Notes: a model not told the origin generated them from the sequence alone. A DNA stretch of 64,000 bases from Prevotella merdae (GCF_900290275.1 NZ_LT985324.1:757466-821465), one strand, 5' to 3'. Counted from the stretch's first letter, positions 17,630 to 29,097 are shown. Made by a program: numbers and translations.

Positions 17630-19045
17630 CTATTTCTTAATATTTGGCTCCTCAAGTCCGAAACCTCTCTTCTTGTCAAGAGCCTTCAGATATATGGCGA
17701 AGAGCAATGCCAACACGCCGAAGCTTGCGAATACAATGAGTGGTACTGTGTAGTCGTAAGGGATAAAGTCGGCGCCAGCATTTTTGGCTGCGATAACTGC
17801 CGGGTTGTTTTCGTTGGTAGATGCAAGGAGGTTGCCGATGAGTTTCGGCACGAAGCAAAGACCAATGTTCTGTACCCAGAAGATAAGACAGTAGGCCGAA
17901 CCAAGTATCTTCTCGTCAATAATCTTTGGTACGCTTGGCCACAAAGCGGCAGGTACGAGAGCGAAAGAGATACCCAATAGCACAATGGTAGAGTAGGCGA
18001 TAAGTGCACTCTTTGTCTCTGGCAATACAAAGGCAAATACAAGGTGGCAGCAGATAAGGAGCATGGCACCAAATATAAGCATTGTGGCACCCTTACCCTT
18101 GCGGTCAAGGAAGTTGCCAAGGAACGGCGTGATTACAGCAGCTCCGATAGGAAACCAACGGAAGATGTTGGCTGCATCCTCTGGCGAGATGCCGTCGAGA
18201 TTACATTGTAGCATGTTTGCTCCATAACGCTGGAATGGGAATATAGCCGAGTAGTATAGCACGCAGAGGAGGGCTACAATCCAGAATACCTGTGAAGAGA
18301 ATATCTTGCCAAGGTCGCTGAACTTGAACTCTTCCTCCGATTCGCCACTTTCTTCTGTGTCGCCCAATTGCTTGTCGAGAGCCTTGTCCATGAATGTGAA
18401 CACGGTGAATGTAATAAGTCCGATGAGCAGCAATACTGTACAGAATGCAACTGGAGCTACAACTGTGCCGAAGTGGCTTGCGATAATTGGAGATATTGAG
18501 AAGATAGCAAACACACCAACACGGGCAATTGCCATCTCAAGACCCATAGCAAGAGCCATCTCCTTACCCTTAAACCATTTAGCTATTGCCTTTGATACAG
18601 TTGTGCCTGCCATCTCGCAGCCACATCCGAAGAGCATAAAGCCGAAGCATGCCATCTTGGCACTTGCAGGAAGTGTTACCCACCATGAGTCGAGCCAATG
18701 AGAGAAAGCTGTTGTTGCAAACCAGTCGGTAATACCGATGAACTTGATTAATGCACCAATGAACATCATTGACGACGACAGCAAACCAGTAAAGCGAACG
18801 CCCATCTTGTCGAGGATTACACCTGCGATGATGAGGAAGCCCAACACGTTAACAATATACTCGGATGCGGCATAGGTACCGAAGGTGTCAGGACCCCATC
18901 CCTTCTCGCTCTCCATGAGAGCCTGAATTGGTGACATTACATCGACAAACATGTAGCCGAAGAACATCATTGAAGCGATAAGTACAAGGGCTGTCCAACG
19001 TGCCCATGCCTTATCGTTCAACAGTTGATTTACTTTTTGAACCAT
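17630..19045 (-). CDS. MFS transporter
   Basis: 471 residues with about 12 membrane helices. Begins with a short cytosolic helix then WTALVLIASMMFFGYMFVD; a MFS loop 2-3 motif is visible at GVILDKMGVRFTG. A charged cytosolic loop (residues about 215-240, DKQLGDTEESGESEEEFKF) separates the two halves. It resembles the nitrate/oxalate-like and MFSD1-like carriers annotated only as MFS in Bacteroidetes. The substrate is not predictable. It starts 30 bases downstream of the S9 peptidase gene on the same strand, so uptake of peptides released by that enzyme is a possible link, but only by position. Confidence 0.85.
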   Translation of the reverse strand: MVQKVNQLLNDKAWARWTALVLIASMMFFGYMFVDVMSPIQALMESEKGWGPDTFGTYAASEYIVNVLGFLIIAGVILDKMGVRFTGLLSSSMMFIGALIKFIGITDWFATTAFSHWLDSWWVTLPASAKMACFGFMLFGCGCEMAGTTVSKAIAKWFKGKEMALAMGLEMAIARVGVFAIFSISPIIASHFGTVVAPVAFCTVLLLIGLITFTVFTFMDKALDKQLGDTEESGESEEEFKFSDLGKIFSSQVFWIVALLCVLYYSAIFPFQRYGANMLQCNLDGISPEDAANIFRWFPIGAAVITPFLGNFLDRKGKGATMLIFGAMLLICCHLVFAFVLPETKSALIAYSTIVLLGISFALVPAALWPSVPKIIDEKILGSAYCLIFWVQNIGLCFVPKLIGNLLASTNENNPAVIAAKNAGADFIPYDYTVPLIVFASFGVLALLFAIYLKALDKKRGFGLEEPNIKK

Positions 19046-19075
19046 AATATAAGTTTTTAATTTTGATTTTTGAAT

Positions 19076-21244
19076 TTACTTCAGCCACTTGTCTAGCCAT
19101 CCAAAGAATGTGCGCTGCCACAATACACCATTTTGTGGTTTCAATACCCAATGGTTCTCATCTGGATAGATAAGCAGTTCTGCTGGTATGCCACGCAGGC
19201 GTGCTGCATTAAAGGCTCCAAAACCTTGGTTTGCATTGATACGGTAGTCCATCTCGCCGTGTATGCAAAGGATAGGTGTATCCCACTTGTCTACAAATTT
19301 GTGTGGCGAGTGCGAATAGGTGCGCTTGGCACGGTTTGTCTTTACATACTTCCAATAGGCGTCGTCATACTCCCAGTTAGAGAACCATGCCTCCTCCGTA
19401 TCTGTATACATCGACTCAAGGTTGAATGCTCCGTCGTGTGCAATGAATGCCTTGAAACGCTTGTTGTGATGACCTGCAAGATAGTATACCGAGAAACCTC
19501 CGAAACTTGCACCTACACATCCCAAGCGGTCCTTGTCTACATAAGGCAGATTGTTGGCAGCATCGTCGATGGCCGATAGATAGTCGTCCATACATTGACC
19601 GGTCCAGTCACCCGAAATAGATTCATTCCATTCCGAACCGAACCCTGGCAAACCGCGGCGGTTTGGAGCAATAACGATATAGTCATGTGCTGCCATTATC
19701 TGGAAGTTCCAACGATAGCTCCAGAATTGGCTTACAGGACTTTGCGGACCACCCTCACAGAACAACAATGTTGGATATTTCTTGTTCTCGTCGAAGTGTG
19801 GTGGAAGTATAACCCATACCAACATCTGCTTGCCGTCTGTAGTCTTTACCCAGCGTTCCTGAACCTTACCCATTTCAAGCTGGTCGTAGAAGGCCTTGTT
19901 CTCCCATGTCACCTGCTGTACCTTTGTTTTCTTTACGTCCTTTCCAGGAGTAACGATATATAGCTCGTCGGCCTGTGATATGCTGTGACGCGATGCCAGG
20001 ATCTTGCCAGTATTGCCAAGCATCTGTATAGAGCCAAAGTCCATCCAGTCGTCTGTCAACTGCTTTACTTCGCCGTTGATGTTGGTCTGATACATGTTTA
20101 CGCAAGCGTGCCAGCATCCGATAAAGTATAGAGTCTTCGAATCGGCTGCCCAACAGAATGCGTCAACATTCGAGTCGAACTTTTCTGCAACATATTTCTT
20201 CTCGTCAGTAGCCAATGTGTATACGCAAAGGCGATTGCGGTCGCTCTCATATCCGTCGTGCTTCATCGACTGCCAAGCCACATATTTGCCGTCGGGCGAG
20301 AACTGAGGATTTGTGTCATATCCTACGTTTACATCACCTTCCTGATGGTTCACTGCTTGGTTCTTCATAGATGTTGTAGGATCTACCTCTGGTGCCTTGT
20401 AGCCTTCGGGCTTGCAAAGATTCTTGGTAGAACCAGCCGCAACATCATATAGGAATATGTCCGAGTCGGTAGAGATGGCATAGTTTACACCCGTCTTCTT
20501 GCGGCAAGTATAGGCAATGGTCTTTGAGTCGGGACTCCAAGCCAATTGCTCTACACCTCCAAACGGAGCCATTGGACATTCGTATGGCTCACCCTCGATA
20601 ATGTCTTTACCGTTGTCTACACCGTTCTCTGTAACATTAGCCACAAAGGGATGGGCAACTGTCTCAACATAATGGTCCCAATGACGGTAGTTTAGATCGG
20701 TAACAACTCGACCTGTAGCCAATGGAAGGTCGTCTGGATTCTTTTTTATACTCTCATGATAGGGTAGCGACTTGATAAGCAATACCTTTTTCTCGTTTGG
20801 CGAGAATTTAAAGCCCTCGATGTCTATGTCGCTTTTTGTAAGCTGACGGCGGTCAGATCCATCGGCATTCATTGTCCACAACTGTCCCTTTGAAAGAAAA
20901 GCAATGCGCTTGCCTCCATTAATCCATGCGGCATCAGTTTCGCTTGCGGCTGTATTTGTTAATGTACGTTGAAGCTTTCCATCGGCCGACACGGTGTACA
21001 GCATCTGGTGACTCTTGTTCTCCTTAACGCTGTAGTAGCCCACTTGATAGGCAATAGTCTTACCGTCTGGCGAAGCTGTTGCTCCACCAATACGTCCCAT
21101 AGCCCAAAGGGTTTCGGCTGTCATACGGTCGCCCTTGCTGATAGCAGCCACGTCAGTAGTTTTGCCAATCATAGTCTGTGCCTCTGCATTGACGCTGGCG
21201 CAACCTATTGCGGCAGCGACAGCTAATGTTAATGTTTTGTTCAT
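19076..21244 (-). CDS. Secreted S9-family peptidase (acylaminoacyl/dipeptidyl peptidase type)
   Basis: 722 residues with a signal peptide (MNKTLTLAVAAAIGCASVNAEA). A beta-propeller of WD40/TolB-like repeats (DAAWINGGKRIAFLSKGQLW, FSPNEKKVLLI, WSPDSKTIAYT, FSPDGKYVAW) occupies about residues 40-440. The C-terminal alpha/beta-hydrolase domain has the nucleophile GASFGGF, Asp in HGEMDYRI and His in DENHWVL, the catalytic triad of prolyl-oligopeptidase family S9. Probably periplasmic, cleaving short peptides. The MFS gene follows 30 bases downstream, likely co-transcribed. Confidence 0.93.
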   Translation of the reverse strand: MNKTLTLAVAAAIGCASVNAEAQTMIGKTTDVAAISKGDRMTAETLWAMGRIGGATASPDGKTIAYQVGYYSVKENKSHQMLYTVSADGKLQRTLTNTAASETDAAWINGGKRIAFLSKGQLWTMNADGSDRRQLTKSDIDIEGFKFSPNEKKVLLIKSLPYHESIKKNPDDLPLATGRVVTDLNYRHWDHYVETVAHPFVANVTENGVDNGKDIIEGEPYECPMAPFGGVEQLAWSPDSKTIAYTCRKKTGVNYAISTDSDIFLYDVAAGSTKNLCKPEGYKAPEVDPTTSMKNQAVNHQEGDVNVGYDTNPQFSPDGKYVAWQSMKHDGYESDRNRLCVYTLATDEKKYVAEKFDSNVDAFCWAADSKTLYFIGCWHACVNMYQTNINGEVKQLTDDWMDFGSIQMLGNTGKILASRHSISQADELYIVTPGKDVKKTKVQQVTWENKAFYDQLEMGKVQERWVKTTDGKQMLVWVILPPHFDENKKYPTLLFCEGGPQSPVSQFWSYRWNFQIMAAHDYIVIAPNRRGLPGFGSEWNESISGDWTGQCMDDYLSAIDDAANNLPYVDKDRLGCVGASFGGFSVYYLAGHHNKRFKAFIAHDGAFNLESMYTDTEEAWFSNWEYDDAYWKYVKTNRAKRTYSHSPHKFVDKWDTPILCIHGEMDYRINANQGFGAFNAARLRGIPAELLIYPDENHWVLKPQNGVLWQRTFFGWLDKWLK

Positions 21245-21304
21245 TGTTTATTGTTAAGAGTAATGATTCACAATAAAAAAGATGTATATATTAAATATAA
21301 ACGT

Positions 21305-21372
21305 AAGGAGGGTGTGTCAATACTCTACAAAAGAAGGCTTTCCCCAATTTGCAAGTCTTGATACACCCTTCT
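21305..21372 (-). terminator. Imperfect hairpin after yidC
   Basis: GGAGGGTGTGTCAATACT near 21306 and AGTCTTGATACACCCTTC near 21353-21370 pair with four mismatches. A weak terminator or structural hairpin downstream of yidC. Confidence 0.4.
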
Positions 21373-21388
21373 ACATTATATTATATAA

Positions 21389-23287
21389 TTACAATCCCTT
21401 GCGCTTGCGCTCAAGTTCCTCGCGTTTGCGTTGTAGCTCCATCTGCTGCTCCTGCATAGCCTGAAGGCGTGCTGCAAGACCGCTAAGCTTCTTTGGGTTG
21501 TTCTTGTTTTCCTCATACTTCTTCTCGAGAATTGCCAGAAGCTTCTCGTCATTTGTAGTCTTGCGCAAAGTCCACATGATGGCTGCGCTGAAGAACAGCG
21601 AAACAAAGTAGTAGAAGTTCAAGCCTGCCGAGTAGTCGTTGAACATGAAGAAGAACATTACCGGCATAAGGAACATCATCCATTGCATCATCTTCATCTG
21701 CTCAGCCTGCTGTCCTACCATCTGGTCACGCTGCTGGCGCATGGTCATAAGCGAGTATAGTACATTGGCTACACAGAAGAGGATACATGTTAGCGAGAGG
21801 TGGTCACCTATAAGCCATAGATTTGTGTTCCACTCAAGTATAGGATCGTAGGTAGAGAGGTCCTTTATCCAAAGGAAGCTCTCGCCACGAAGCTGAATGG
21901 CGTTAGGCACAAAGTTGAACATTGCAATCCAGATAGGCATCTGTATAAGCATAGGCAGACAGCCCGATAGTGGCGATACACCATATTTTGAATATTCTGC
22001 CATCATAGCTTGCTGCTTCTGCATTTGGTCCTCAGGCTTGTTTAGGTGCTTTGTTGCCTCCTCCAATTTCGGTTTCAGCACGCGCATCTTTGCCGAGCTC
22101 ATGTAGCTCTTCTTCACCATAGGATATGTTATGAGCTTGAGGAGCAGGGTGATGAGAATGAGCACAATACCCATGTTGATGTTCAGACCAGTGAGGAAGT
22201 CGAACACATAGATAGTAAACCAACGGTTGATGATGCGGAAGAGCGGCCATCCAAGATAAACGAGGCGTTGCATCTCCAAGTCCTTATTGAACTGGCATTC
22301 CTTCTCCACACGGTTCAACAGACGGAAGTCGTTAGGACCAAAGTAGAAGTCAAACTCCGAAGGAGTCTTTCCGCTTGGGTCGAAAGATGTTTTCATCTTT
22401 GCCTCATACTGCTTAAGATAGCCCGAACCTTTCTCTTGCGGGATACTTGTCATCTGCGAATTCTCTGCAAAATCATTCTTAGCAATCATCACAGCCGAGA
22501 AGAACTGGTTCTTGAAAGCTACCCAATCAATCTTGTCCTCTATAGTCTCGTCCTTCAAGTTCTTAGCTTCAGATAGATAGTCTGTGCCACCATCTGTCTT
22601 GTGATAGGTGAGCGAGGCGTAGCGGTTCTCGAATGTAAAGCCACGTTCCTGTTGGCGTACAAGGTCCTTCCATTGCACATCCATCTGTGATGTGGATGGA
22701 GCAAAGTCGTTGGCCATGCCTACAGCCTGCATCTGTGTATGGAGCATATAGTCCTTGCCAAGAACATAGTTGATAACAAGTGCCTTGCCTTTACCAGCCT
22801 CTGCTGTCATAGTCACAGTAGAGTCTGTTTGGTTGGATGGTGTAAAGTAAAGGTCGGCTGTGTTGATGTTAACGTTCTTTGCAGCCAGGGCAAAGTTGAG
22901 GCTCTGTGTAGAACTGTCAAACAGGGTTACATCCTTGTTGCCGTTACGGTCCTCAAAATTCTTGATAACAGCCTTGCTCACTACGCCACCCTTCGAGTTA
23001 ATGGTCAGCTCCAAGTCTTTGTTCTTCAGCACAACGTTGGTAGCGTTGCCCTTCAGAGCGGCATGAAACAGAGCTGTAGTGTCTGCCTCAGCGGCTGCCT
23101 TGGCTTGTGCAATCTTTTGCTGTGCTGCCAATTTTGCAGCATTTTCGGCATTTTGGCGTGCCACGTTCTCGATAGAGTCTTGGTGTTTCTGTGCAGCAAT
23201 CTGTTCGTCAGACGGCTGATTCCAAATACCAAAACCAATCAGTACGGCGGCAATAAGCGCAAAGCCGATGATGTTGTTTTTGTTCAC
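21389..23287 (-). CDS. yidC: Membrane protein insertase YidC
   Basis: 632 residues, the long gram-negative form. An N-terminal signal-anchor (IIGFALIAAVLIGFGIW) is followed by an Ala/Gln-rich linker, the large periplasmic beta-sandwich domain (about residues 75-350) and the conserved 60-kDa insertase core with five helices (FLTGLNINMGIVLILITLLLK; KYGVSPLSGCLPMLIQMPIW; QMKMMQWMMFLMPVMFFFMF in fragments). The C-terminal tail is basic (KREELERKRK). It inserts and folds inner-membrane proteins alone or with SecYEG. It lies downstream of pyrG on the same strand with a hairpin between them; this order is common in Bacteroidetes. Confidence 0.96.
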   Translation of the reverse strand: MNKNNIIGFALIAAVLIGFGIWNQPSDEQIAAQKHQDSIENVARQNAENAAKLAAQQKIAQAKAAAEADTTALFHAALKGNATNVVLKNKDLELTINSKGGVVSKAVIKNFEDRNGNKDVTLFDSSTQSLNFALAAKNVNINTADLYFTPSNQTDSTVTMTAEAGKGKALVINYVLGKDYMLHTQMQAVGMANDFAPSTSQMDVQWKDLVRQQERGFTFENRYASLTYHKTDGGTDYLSEAKNLKDETIEDKIDWVAFKNQFFSAVMIAKNDFAENSQMTSIPQEKGSGYLKQYEAKMKTSFDPSGKTPSEFDFYFGPNDFRLLNRVEKECQFNKDLEMQRLVYLGWPLFRIINRWFTIYVFDFLTGLNINMGIVLILITLLLKLITYPMVKKSYMSSAKMRVLKPKLEEATKHLNKPEDQMQKQQAMMAEYSKYGVSPLSGCLPMLIQMPIWIAMFNFVPNAIQLRGESFLWIKDLSTYDPILEWNTNLWLIGDHLSLTCILFCVANVLYSLMTMRQQRDQMVGQQAEQMKMMQWMMFLMPVMFFFMFNDYSAGLNFYYFVSLFFSAAIMWTLRKTTNDEKLLAILEKKYEENKNNPKKLSGLAARLQAMQEQQMELQRKREELERKRKGL

Positions 23288-23339
23288 TTTTTTTAATTTG
23301 TTATTTGTTAGTTATTTAATTTTTATTTTTACCGCAAAC

Positions 23340-23378
23340 GGGAGTTAACGGAAAATCTTTCAACTTCCGTTAACTCCC
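23340..23378 (-). terminator. Hairpin between pyrG and yidC
   Basis: A perfect 14-bp stem: GGGAGTTAACGGAA at 23340-23353 with TTCCGTTAACTCCC at 23365-23378. On the minus strand it is followed by a T/A-rich stretch some 10 bases later, so it may be a terminator or attenuator between the two genes. Confidence 0.6.
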
Positions 23379-23409
23379 TAATTGTTTTCTTCTTATTATT
23401 TTTATTCTA

Positions 23410-25032
<1,623 letters not shown>

Positions 25033-25075
25033 TTATAAAGAATTAATATTCTACGATATCCACTTAATCAAGTTG

Positions 25076-25083
25076 CAAAGTTA
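25076..25083 (-). promoter_or_regulatory. -7 element of pyrG
   Basis: TAACTTTG on the minus strand about 57 bases before the pyrG ATG. Confidence 0.6.
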
Positions 25084-25126
25084 GTATAAAAATGCGAAAT
25101 CCACAAACAATTACAAATTTTATTAT

Positions 25127-25134
25127 TACCTTTG
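25127..25134 (+). promoter_or_regulatory. -7 element of the DUF3078 gene
   Basis: TACCTTTG, 26 bases before the ATG at 25160; divergent from the pyrG promoter. Confidence 0.65.
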
Positions 25135-25159
25135 TCGGGCAAAAAAATATATAGGTATT

Positions 25160-26443
25160 ATGAATATAAGGAGTATAATCATATTTTCGTTCGTTTTATT
25201 TGCCTTATCGGCAAATTCGCAAACACGTTATCGTCGCAACAGGGTGCATGTTGCCGACACGGTGCCCGTGCTTGTAAAGTCATATATGGACTCACTGGCT
25301 GTAGCTCGCGCCCGAGTTGATTCTGTTTATGTAGCTGATTCTGTAGCCGAACCCGATGGCAAGTATAGTCGCCTCTTTGTGCCGCTTACTTTCTATCATG
25401 ATGTTGCGGGTTCAGCGTTCAGTATGTCGTCCAACAATAGGATGGGGGACATCAACAAGGTGCTGCTTGATGTATATCTGCATCGCCCCGACCTTGTGCT
25501 TGGCACGCAAAACCAGCTCGACCTTGCCGGTTCTGTACATAAACCCAAGCAAGAGACTGTCGATACATCTATCGATATTATAGAAAAGGTGTCGCCTAAG
25601 GTCAACGACATGGCCGAGACCTTACCTATTAATATATATGTGGAAAAACCTAACTTCTGGACCTTCAGCGGCGACTATAGCTTGCAGCTGTTCCAGAATT
25701 ACATTTCGGACAACTGGTACAAGGGTGGTGAGAGCAACTACTCTATGCTTACTACCGTAACACTTCAGGCCAACTACAACAATAAGCAACGTTTCCGTTG
25801 GGACAACAAGCTCGAGATGCGACTTGGCTTCCAAAATACAAAAGGCGACACGTTACACACAGTTCGCGCTTCCGAGGACCTTATTAGATATACCGGCAAG
25901 GTGGGACTGCAAGCCTCAAAGAAGTGGTATTACACTATTCAGCTCATTGCCAGCACCCAGTTTATGCGCGGTCTTAAGAGCAATGACCCGCATGTATATT
26001 CCAAGTTCCTCGCTCCGCTCTATGTCAATCCTTCGCTTGGTATGGATTATAATGTCAATTGGTTTAAAGGCAAGCTTAAGGGTTCTGCCCACTTGGCTCC
26101 TATAGCTTACAACCTGACGTATGTGCGCGACAAGAATCTGGGCTCCCGATTTGGAATTGACGCAGGCAAACATACAAAGTCCGACTTCGGTTCTGAGATA
26201 ACTATCGATCTTAACTGGCAGATTACAAAGGATGTGCGCTGGAAGACTCGCTTCTACGGTTACACCACATACAAGCGTGCTATAATGGAGTGGGAGAATA
26301 CATTCACCTTTGTTGTCAACAAGTACATCTCAAGCAACCTCTTCCTATATCCACGCTTCGACGACGGAGTGTCACGTGATGGCGATCTTGGTTACTGGCA
26401 GATGAAGGAGTATATATCGCTCGGATTCAGCTATGGTTTTTAG
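25160..26443 (+). CDS. DUF3078 outer-membrane-type protein
   Basis: 427 residues with a signal peptide (MNIRSIIIFSFVLFALSANS). After a ~130-residue N-terminal region the sequence becomes a run of aromatic-rich amphipathic strands (FWTFSGDYSLQLFQNYISDNW, WKGG-type turn WYKGGESNYS, LGMDYNVNW, and the last strand KEYISLGFSYGF ending in Phe), as expected of an outer-membrane beta-barrel. This is the DUF3078 pattern known only in Bacteroidetes, function unknown. The following trmO starts 35 bases downstream and may share its transcript. Confidence 0.85.
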   Translation: MNIRSIIIFSFVLFALSANSQTRYRRNRVHVADTVPVLVKSYMDSLAVARARVDSVYVADSVAEPDGKYSRLFVPLTFYHDVAGSAFSMSSNNRMGDINKVLLDVYLHRPDLVLGTQNQLDLAGSVHKPKQETVDTSIDIIEKVSPKVNDMAETLPINIYVEKPNFWTFSGDYSLQLFQNYISDNWYKGGESNYSMLTTVTLQANYNNKQRFRWDNKLEMRLGFQNTKGDTLHTVRASEDLIRYTGKVGLQASKKWYYTIQLIASTQFMRGLKSNDPHVYSKFLAPLYVNPSLGMDYNVNWFKGKLKGSAHLAPIAYNLTYVRDKNLGSRFGIDAGKHTKSDFGSEITIDLNWQITKDVRWKTRFYGYTTYKRAIMEWENTFTFVVNKYISSNLFLYPRFDDGVSRDGDLGYWQMKEYISLGFSYGF

Positions 26444-26477
26444 TCCATGACACAATGCAAGTTTATAGTTTTGAATT

Positions 26478-27143
26478 ATGCAGATAGAACCAATAGCCTA
26501 TTTCCGCTCGCCATTTGCCACAAAGTTTGGTGTGCCAAAGCAAAGTGGACTTGTCGATTGCCTGCAAGGTACAATCGAGTTTGTGCCTCAATACCGCAAT
26601 GCAGATGCTTTGCGCGGCATCGACGAGTTTGATTATCTATGGCTTGTATGGGAATTCTCGGCCAACAAGCATGCGGCAAACAGTCCCGTTGTACGTCCTC
26701 CTTTGCTTGGCGGCAATGTTAGGATGGGTGTGTTTGCCACACGCTCGCCATTCAGACCTAATCGTTTAGGACTCTCCTCTGTACGTATAGCCAATGTAGA
26801 GCTCGATACTACTCGTGGTCCACTTATCCACGTCCTTGGTGCCGACCTTATGGATGGCACGCCCATATACGACATAAAGCCATATGTGGCTTATGCCGAT
26901 TGTCATCCCGACGCTCGTAGTGGCTTTGTTGACAAGCATGCCATACGGCGTCTTACGGTAATCATTCCACAGTCAGTATCGTCTAAGTTTAATGATTCCG
27001 AACTCGAAGCCTTGCGCAAGGTACTTGAGCTTGATCCGCGTCCGCAATATCACGACGACCCTAAAAAGATTTACGGCATGATGTATGCTGGCATAGACGT
27101 CAAGTTCTGCGTTGCCGACGGGGTGCTTACTGTTGTGGATTAA
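26478..27143 (+). CDS. trmO: tRNA (t6A37) N6-methyltransferase TrmO
   Basis: 221 residues. N-terminal IEPIAYFRSPFATKFGVPKQ, then GIDEFDYLWLVWEFSAN, VFATRSPFRPNRLGLSSV and GADLMDGTPIYDIKPYV are the conserved blocks of the TsaA/TrmO (UPF0066) beta-barrel family. The enzyme methylates N6-threonylcarbamoyladenosine at position 37 of some tRNAs using S-adenosylmethionine. The C-terminal extension (about residues 160-221) is the longer form seen in many bacteria. A strong terminator follows. Confidence 0.93.
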   Translation: MQIEPIAYFRSPFATKFGVPKQSGLVDCLQGTIEFVPQYRNADALRGIDEFDYLWLVWEFSANKHAANSPVVRPPLLGGNVRMGVFATRSPFRPNRLGLSSVRIANVELDTTRGPLIHVLGADLMDGTPIYDIKPYVAYADCHPDARSGFVDKHAIRRLTVIIPQSVSSKFNDSELEALRKVLELDPRPQYHDDPKKIYGMMYAGIDVKFCVADGVLTVVD

Positions 27144-27149
27144 AAACTA

Positions 27150-27211
27150 AAGCCGTATATCTGCCCATACATGCACCATTTGATGCAGTTTGGCAGATAT
27201 ACGGCTTTTTC
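27150..27211 (+). terminator. Terminator after trmO
   Basis: A perfect 16-bp stem AAGCCGTATATCTGCC (27150-27165) with 27192-27207, followed by a T run. Confidence 0.9.
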
Positions 27212-27232
27212 TATTTCTACTCCTTTATCTGT

Positions 27233-27986
27233 GTATTCTTTATTTATTGAATCCAGATTCATCTGATTCTCAGTTCAATCAGCACAATCCGTATTCTTTA
27301 TTAATTGAATATAGATTCATCTGATATCTCTGATTCCCTATTTATTGAATATAGATTAAACTGATTCATCTGATTACTCAGTTCAATCAGCATAATCCGT
27401 ATTCTCTATTTATTGAATATAGATTCATCTGATATCTCTGATTCCCTATTTATTGAACATAGATTAAACTGATAAATCTGATTCCTCAGTTCAATCAGCA
27501 CAATCCGTATTTTCTATTTATTGAATATAGATTTATCTGATATCTCTGATTCCCTATTTATTAAATATAGATTAAACTGATTAATCTGATTCCTCAGTTC
27601 AATCAGCACAATCCGTATTCCTTATTAATTGAATACAGATTCATCTGATATCTCTGATTCCATATTTATTGAATATAGATTAAACTGATTAATCTGATAC
27701 CTCAGTTCAATCAGCATAATCCATATTCCTTATTAATTGAATATAGATTCATCTGATATCTCCGATTCCCTATTAATTGAATATAGATTCATCTGAAATC
27801 TCTGATTCCATATTAATTGAATATAGATTAAACTGATTCATCTGATTACTCAGTTCAATCAGCATAATCCGTATTCCTTATTAATTGAATATAGATTCAT
27901 CTGAAATCTCTGATTCCCTATTTATTGAATATAGATTAAACTGATAAATCTGATACCTCAGTTCAATCAGCACAATCCTTATTCTT
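27233..27986. repeat. Degenerate tandem array, 108-bp period (left arm)
   Basis: The landmark CAGTTCAATCAGCAcAATCC recurs at 27271, 27379, 27487, 27595, 27703, 27851 and 27959: spacing 108 bp except one 148-bp interval that contains an extra ~40-bp sub-unit. Each unit contains two ~40-bp sub-repeats of the type ATTGAATATAGATTcAtCTGA plus the landmark. The array lies between the trmO terminator and the GxxExxY gene, whose stop codon falls inside the last unit. Confidence 0.95.
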
Positions 27987-28373
27987 ATTTCGATGCTTAT
28001 GATAATTATAGAGCCTTTCAATCTGCAATTCAGGTGCGCCAAAGTTTACCAACAGCCCCAATTCATAATTCGTTGCTTTCAGATAATTTGACACCTGTGA
28101 ACGATGAGAGTTTGTTAGTTCCGATACAGCTTTCAATTCTACTATTATTTTATCGTAGCAAATGAAATCTGCAAAATACTCTTGCTGCAATAATTGACCT
28201 TTATAATAGACTTTTAATGGAGCTTCCCTTTGAAAGGGGATTCCATTATTATTAAACTCTATACCCAAAGCCTCTTGATATACTTTTTCAAGGAAACCGC
28301 TGCCAAGTTCATTATAAAGGTTCATCATGCAGCCCCTTATCTTATATGTTTCTTTTTCGTAGATATATTCCAT
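27963..28373 (-). CDS. GxxExxY protein embedded in a repeat array
   Basis: 136 residues. LYNELGSGFLEKVYQEAL contains the defining G-x-x-E-x-x-Y motif (GFLEKVY); QEYFADFICYDKIIVELKAV shows the D...ExK arrangement of the PD-(D/E)XK nuclease fold to which this family is assigned. Cellular role unknown. The last residues (NKNKDCAD) and the stop codon are encoded by the repeat landmark itself, and on the other side the repeats resume a few bases upstream of the ATG at 28373, so the gene sits as an island within one continuous repeat field. Both arrays have the same orientation. Confidence 0.9.
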   Translation of the reverse strand: MEYIYEKETYKIRGCMMNLYNELGSGFLEKVYQEALGIEFNNNGIPFQREAPLKVYYKGQLLQQEYFADFICYDKIIVELKAVSELTNSHRSQVSNYLKATNYELGLLVNFGAPELQIERLYNYHKHRNKNKDCAD

Positions 28374-28377
28374 AACT

Positions 28378-29097
28378 CTTTTATTTATTGAATATTGATT
28401 TATCTTATATTTCTGATTCTCTATTTATTGAATCCAGATTAATCTGATTCCTCAGTTCAATCAGCACAATCCGTATTCTTTATTAATTGAATATAGATTC
28501 ATCTGATTCATCTGATTCTCAGTTCAATCAGCACAATCCGTATTCCCTATTTATTGAATATAGATTCATCTGATTCATCTGATTCTCAGTTCAATCAGCA
28601 TAATCCGTATTCCTTATTAATTGAATCCAGATTTATCTGATTCTTCAGTTCAATCAGCATAATCCGTATTCCCTATTTATTGAATATAGATTCATCTGAT
28701 TAATCTGATTCTCAGTTCAATCAGCATAATCCGTATTCCTTATTTATTGAATCCAGATACATCTGATATCTCTGATTCCTCAGTTCAATCAGCATAATCC
28801 ATATTCCCTATTTATTGAATATAGATTAATCTGATTCCTCAGTTCAATCAGCACAATCCGTATTCCCTATTAATTGAATATAGATTCATCTGATTCATCT
28901 GATTCCTTAGTTCAATCAGCACAATCCGTATTCCCTATTAATTGAATATAGATTCATCAGATTAATCTGATTCCTCAGTTCAATCAGCACAATCCGTATT
29001 CTTTATTAATTGAATCCAGATTCATCTGATTCCTCAGTTCAATCAGCACAATCCATATTCCCTATTTATTGAATACAGATTAATCTCATTCCTCAGT
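28378..29097. repeat. Degenerate tandem array, 59-68-bp period (right arm)
   Basis: The same landmark occurs at 28453, 28520, 28587, 28646, 28713, 28781, 28840, 28908 (one base changed), 28976, 29035 and, truncated, 29094. Spacing is 67-68 bp for units with two ATCTGATT sub-repeats and 59 bp for units with one. The unit is built from the same elements as the left arm but lacks its second 40-bp sub-repeat. Confidence 0.95.

Noticed and set aside
27233..29097. Possible CRISPR array
   Set aside because: The repeats are degenerate and contiguous with sub-repeats; there are no equal-length unique spacers, no cas genes, and the unit is AT-rich with shifting period.
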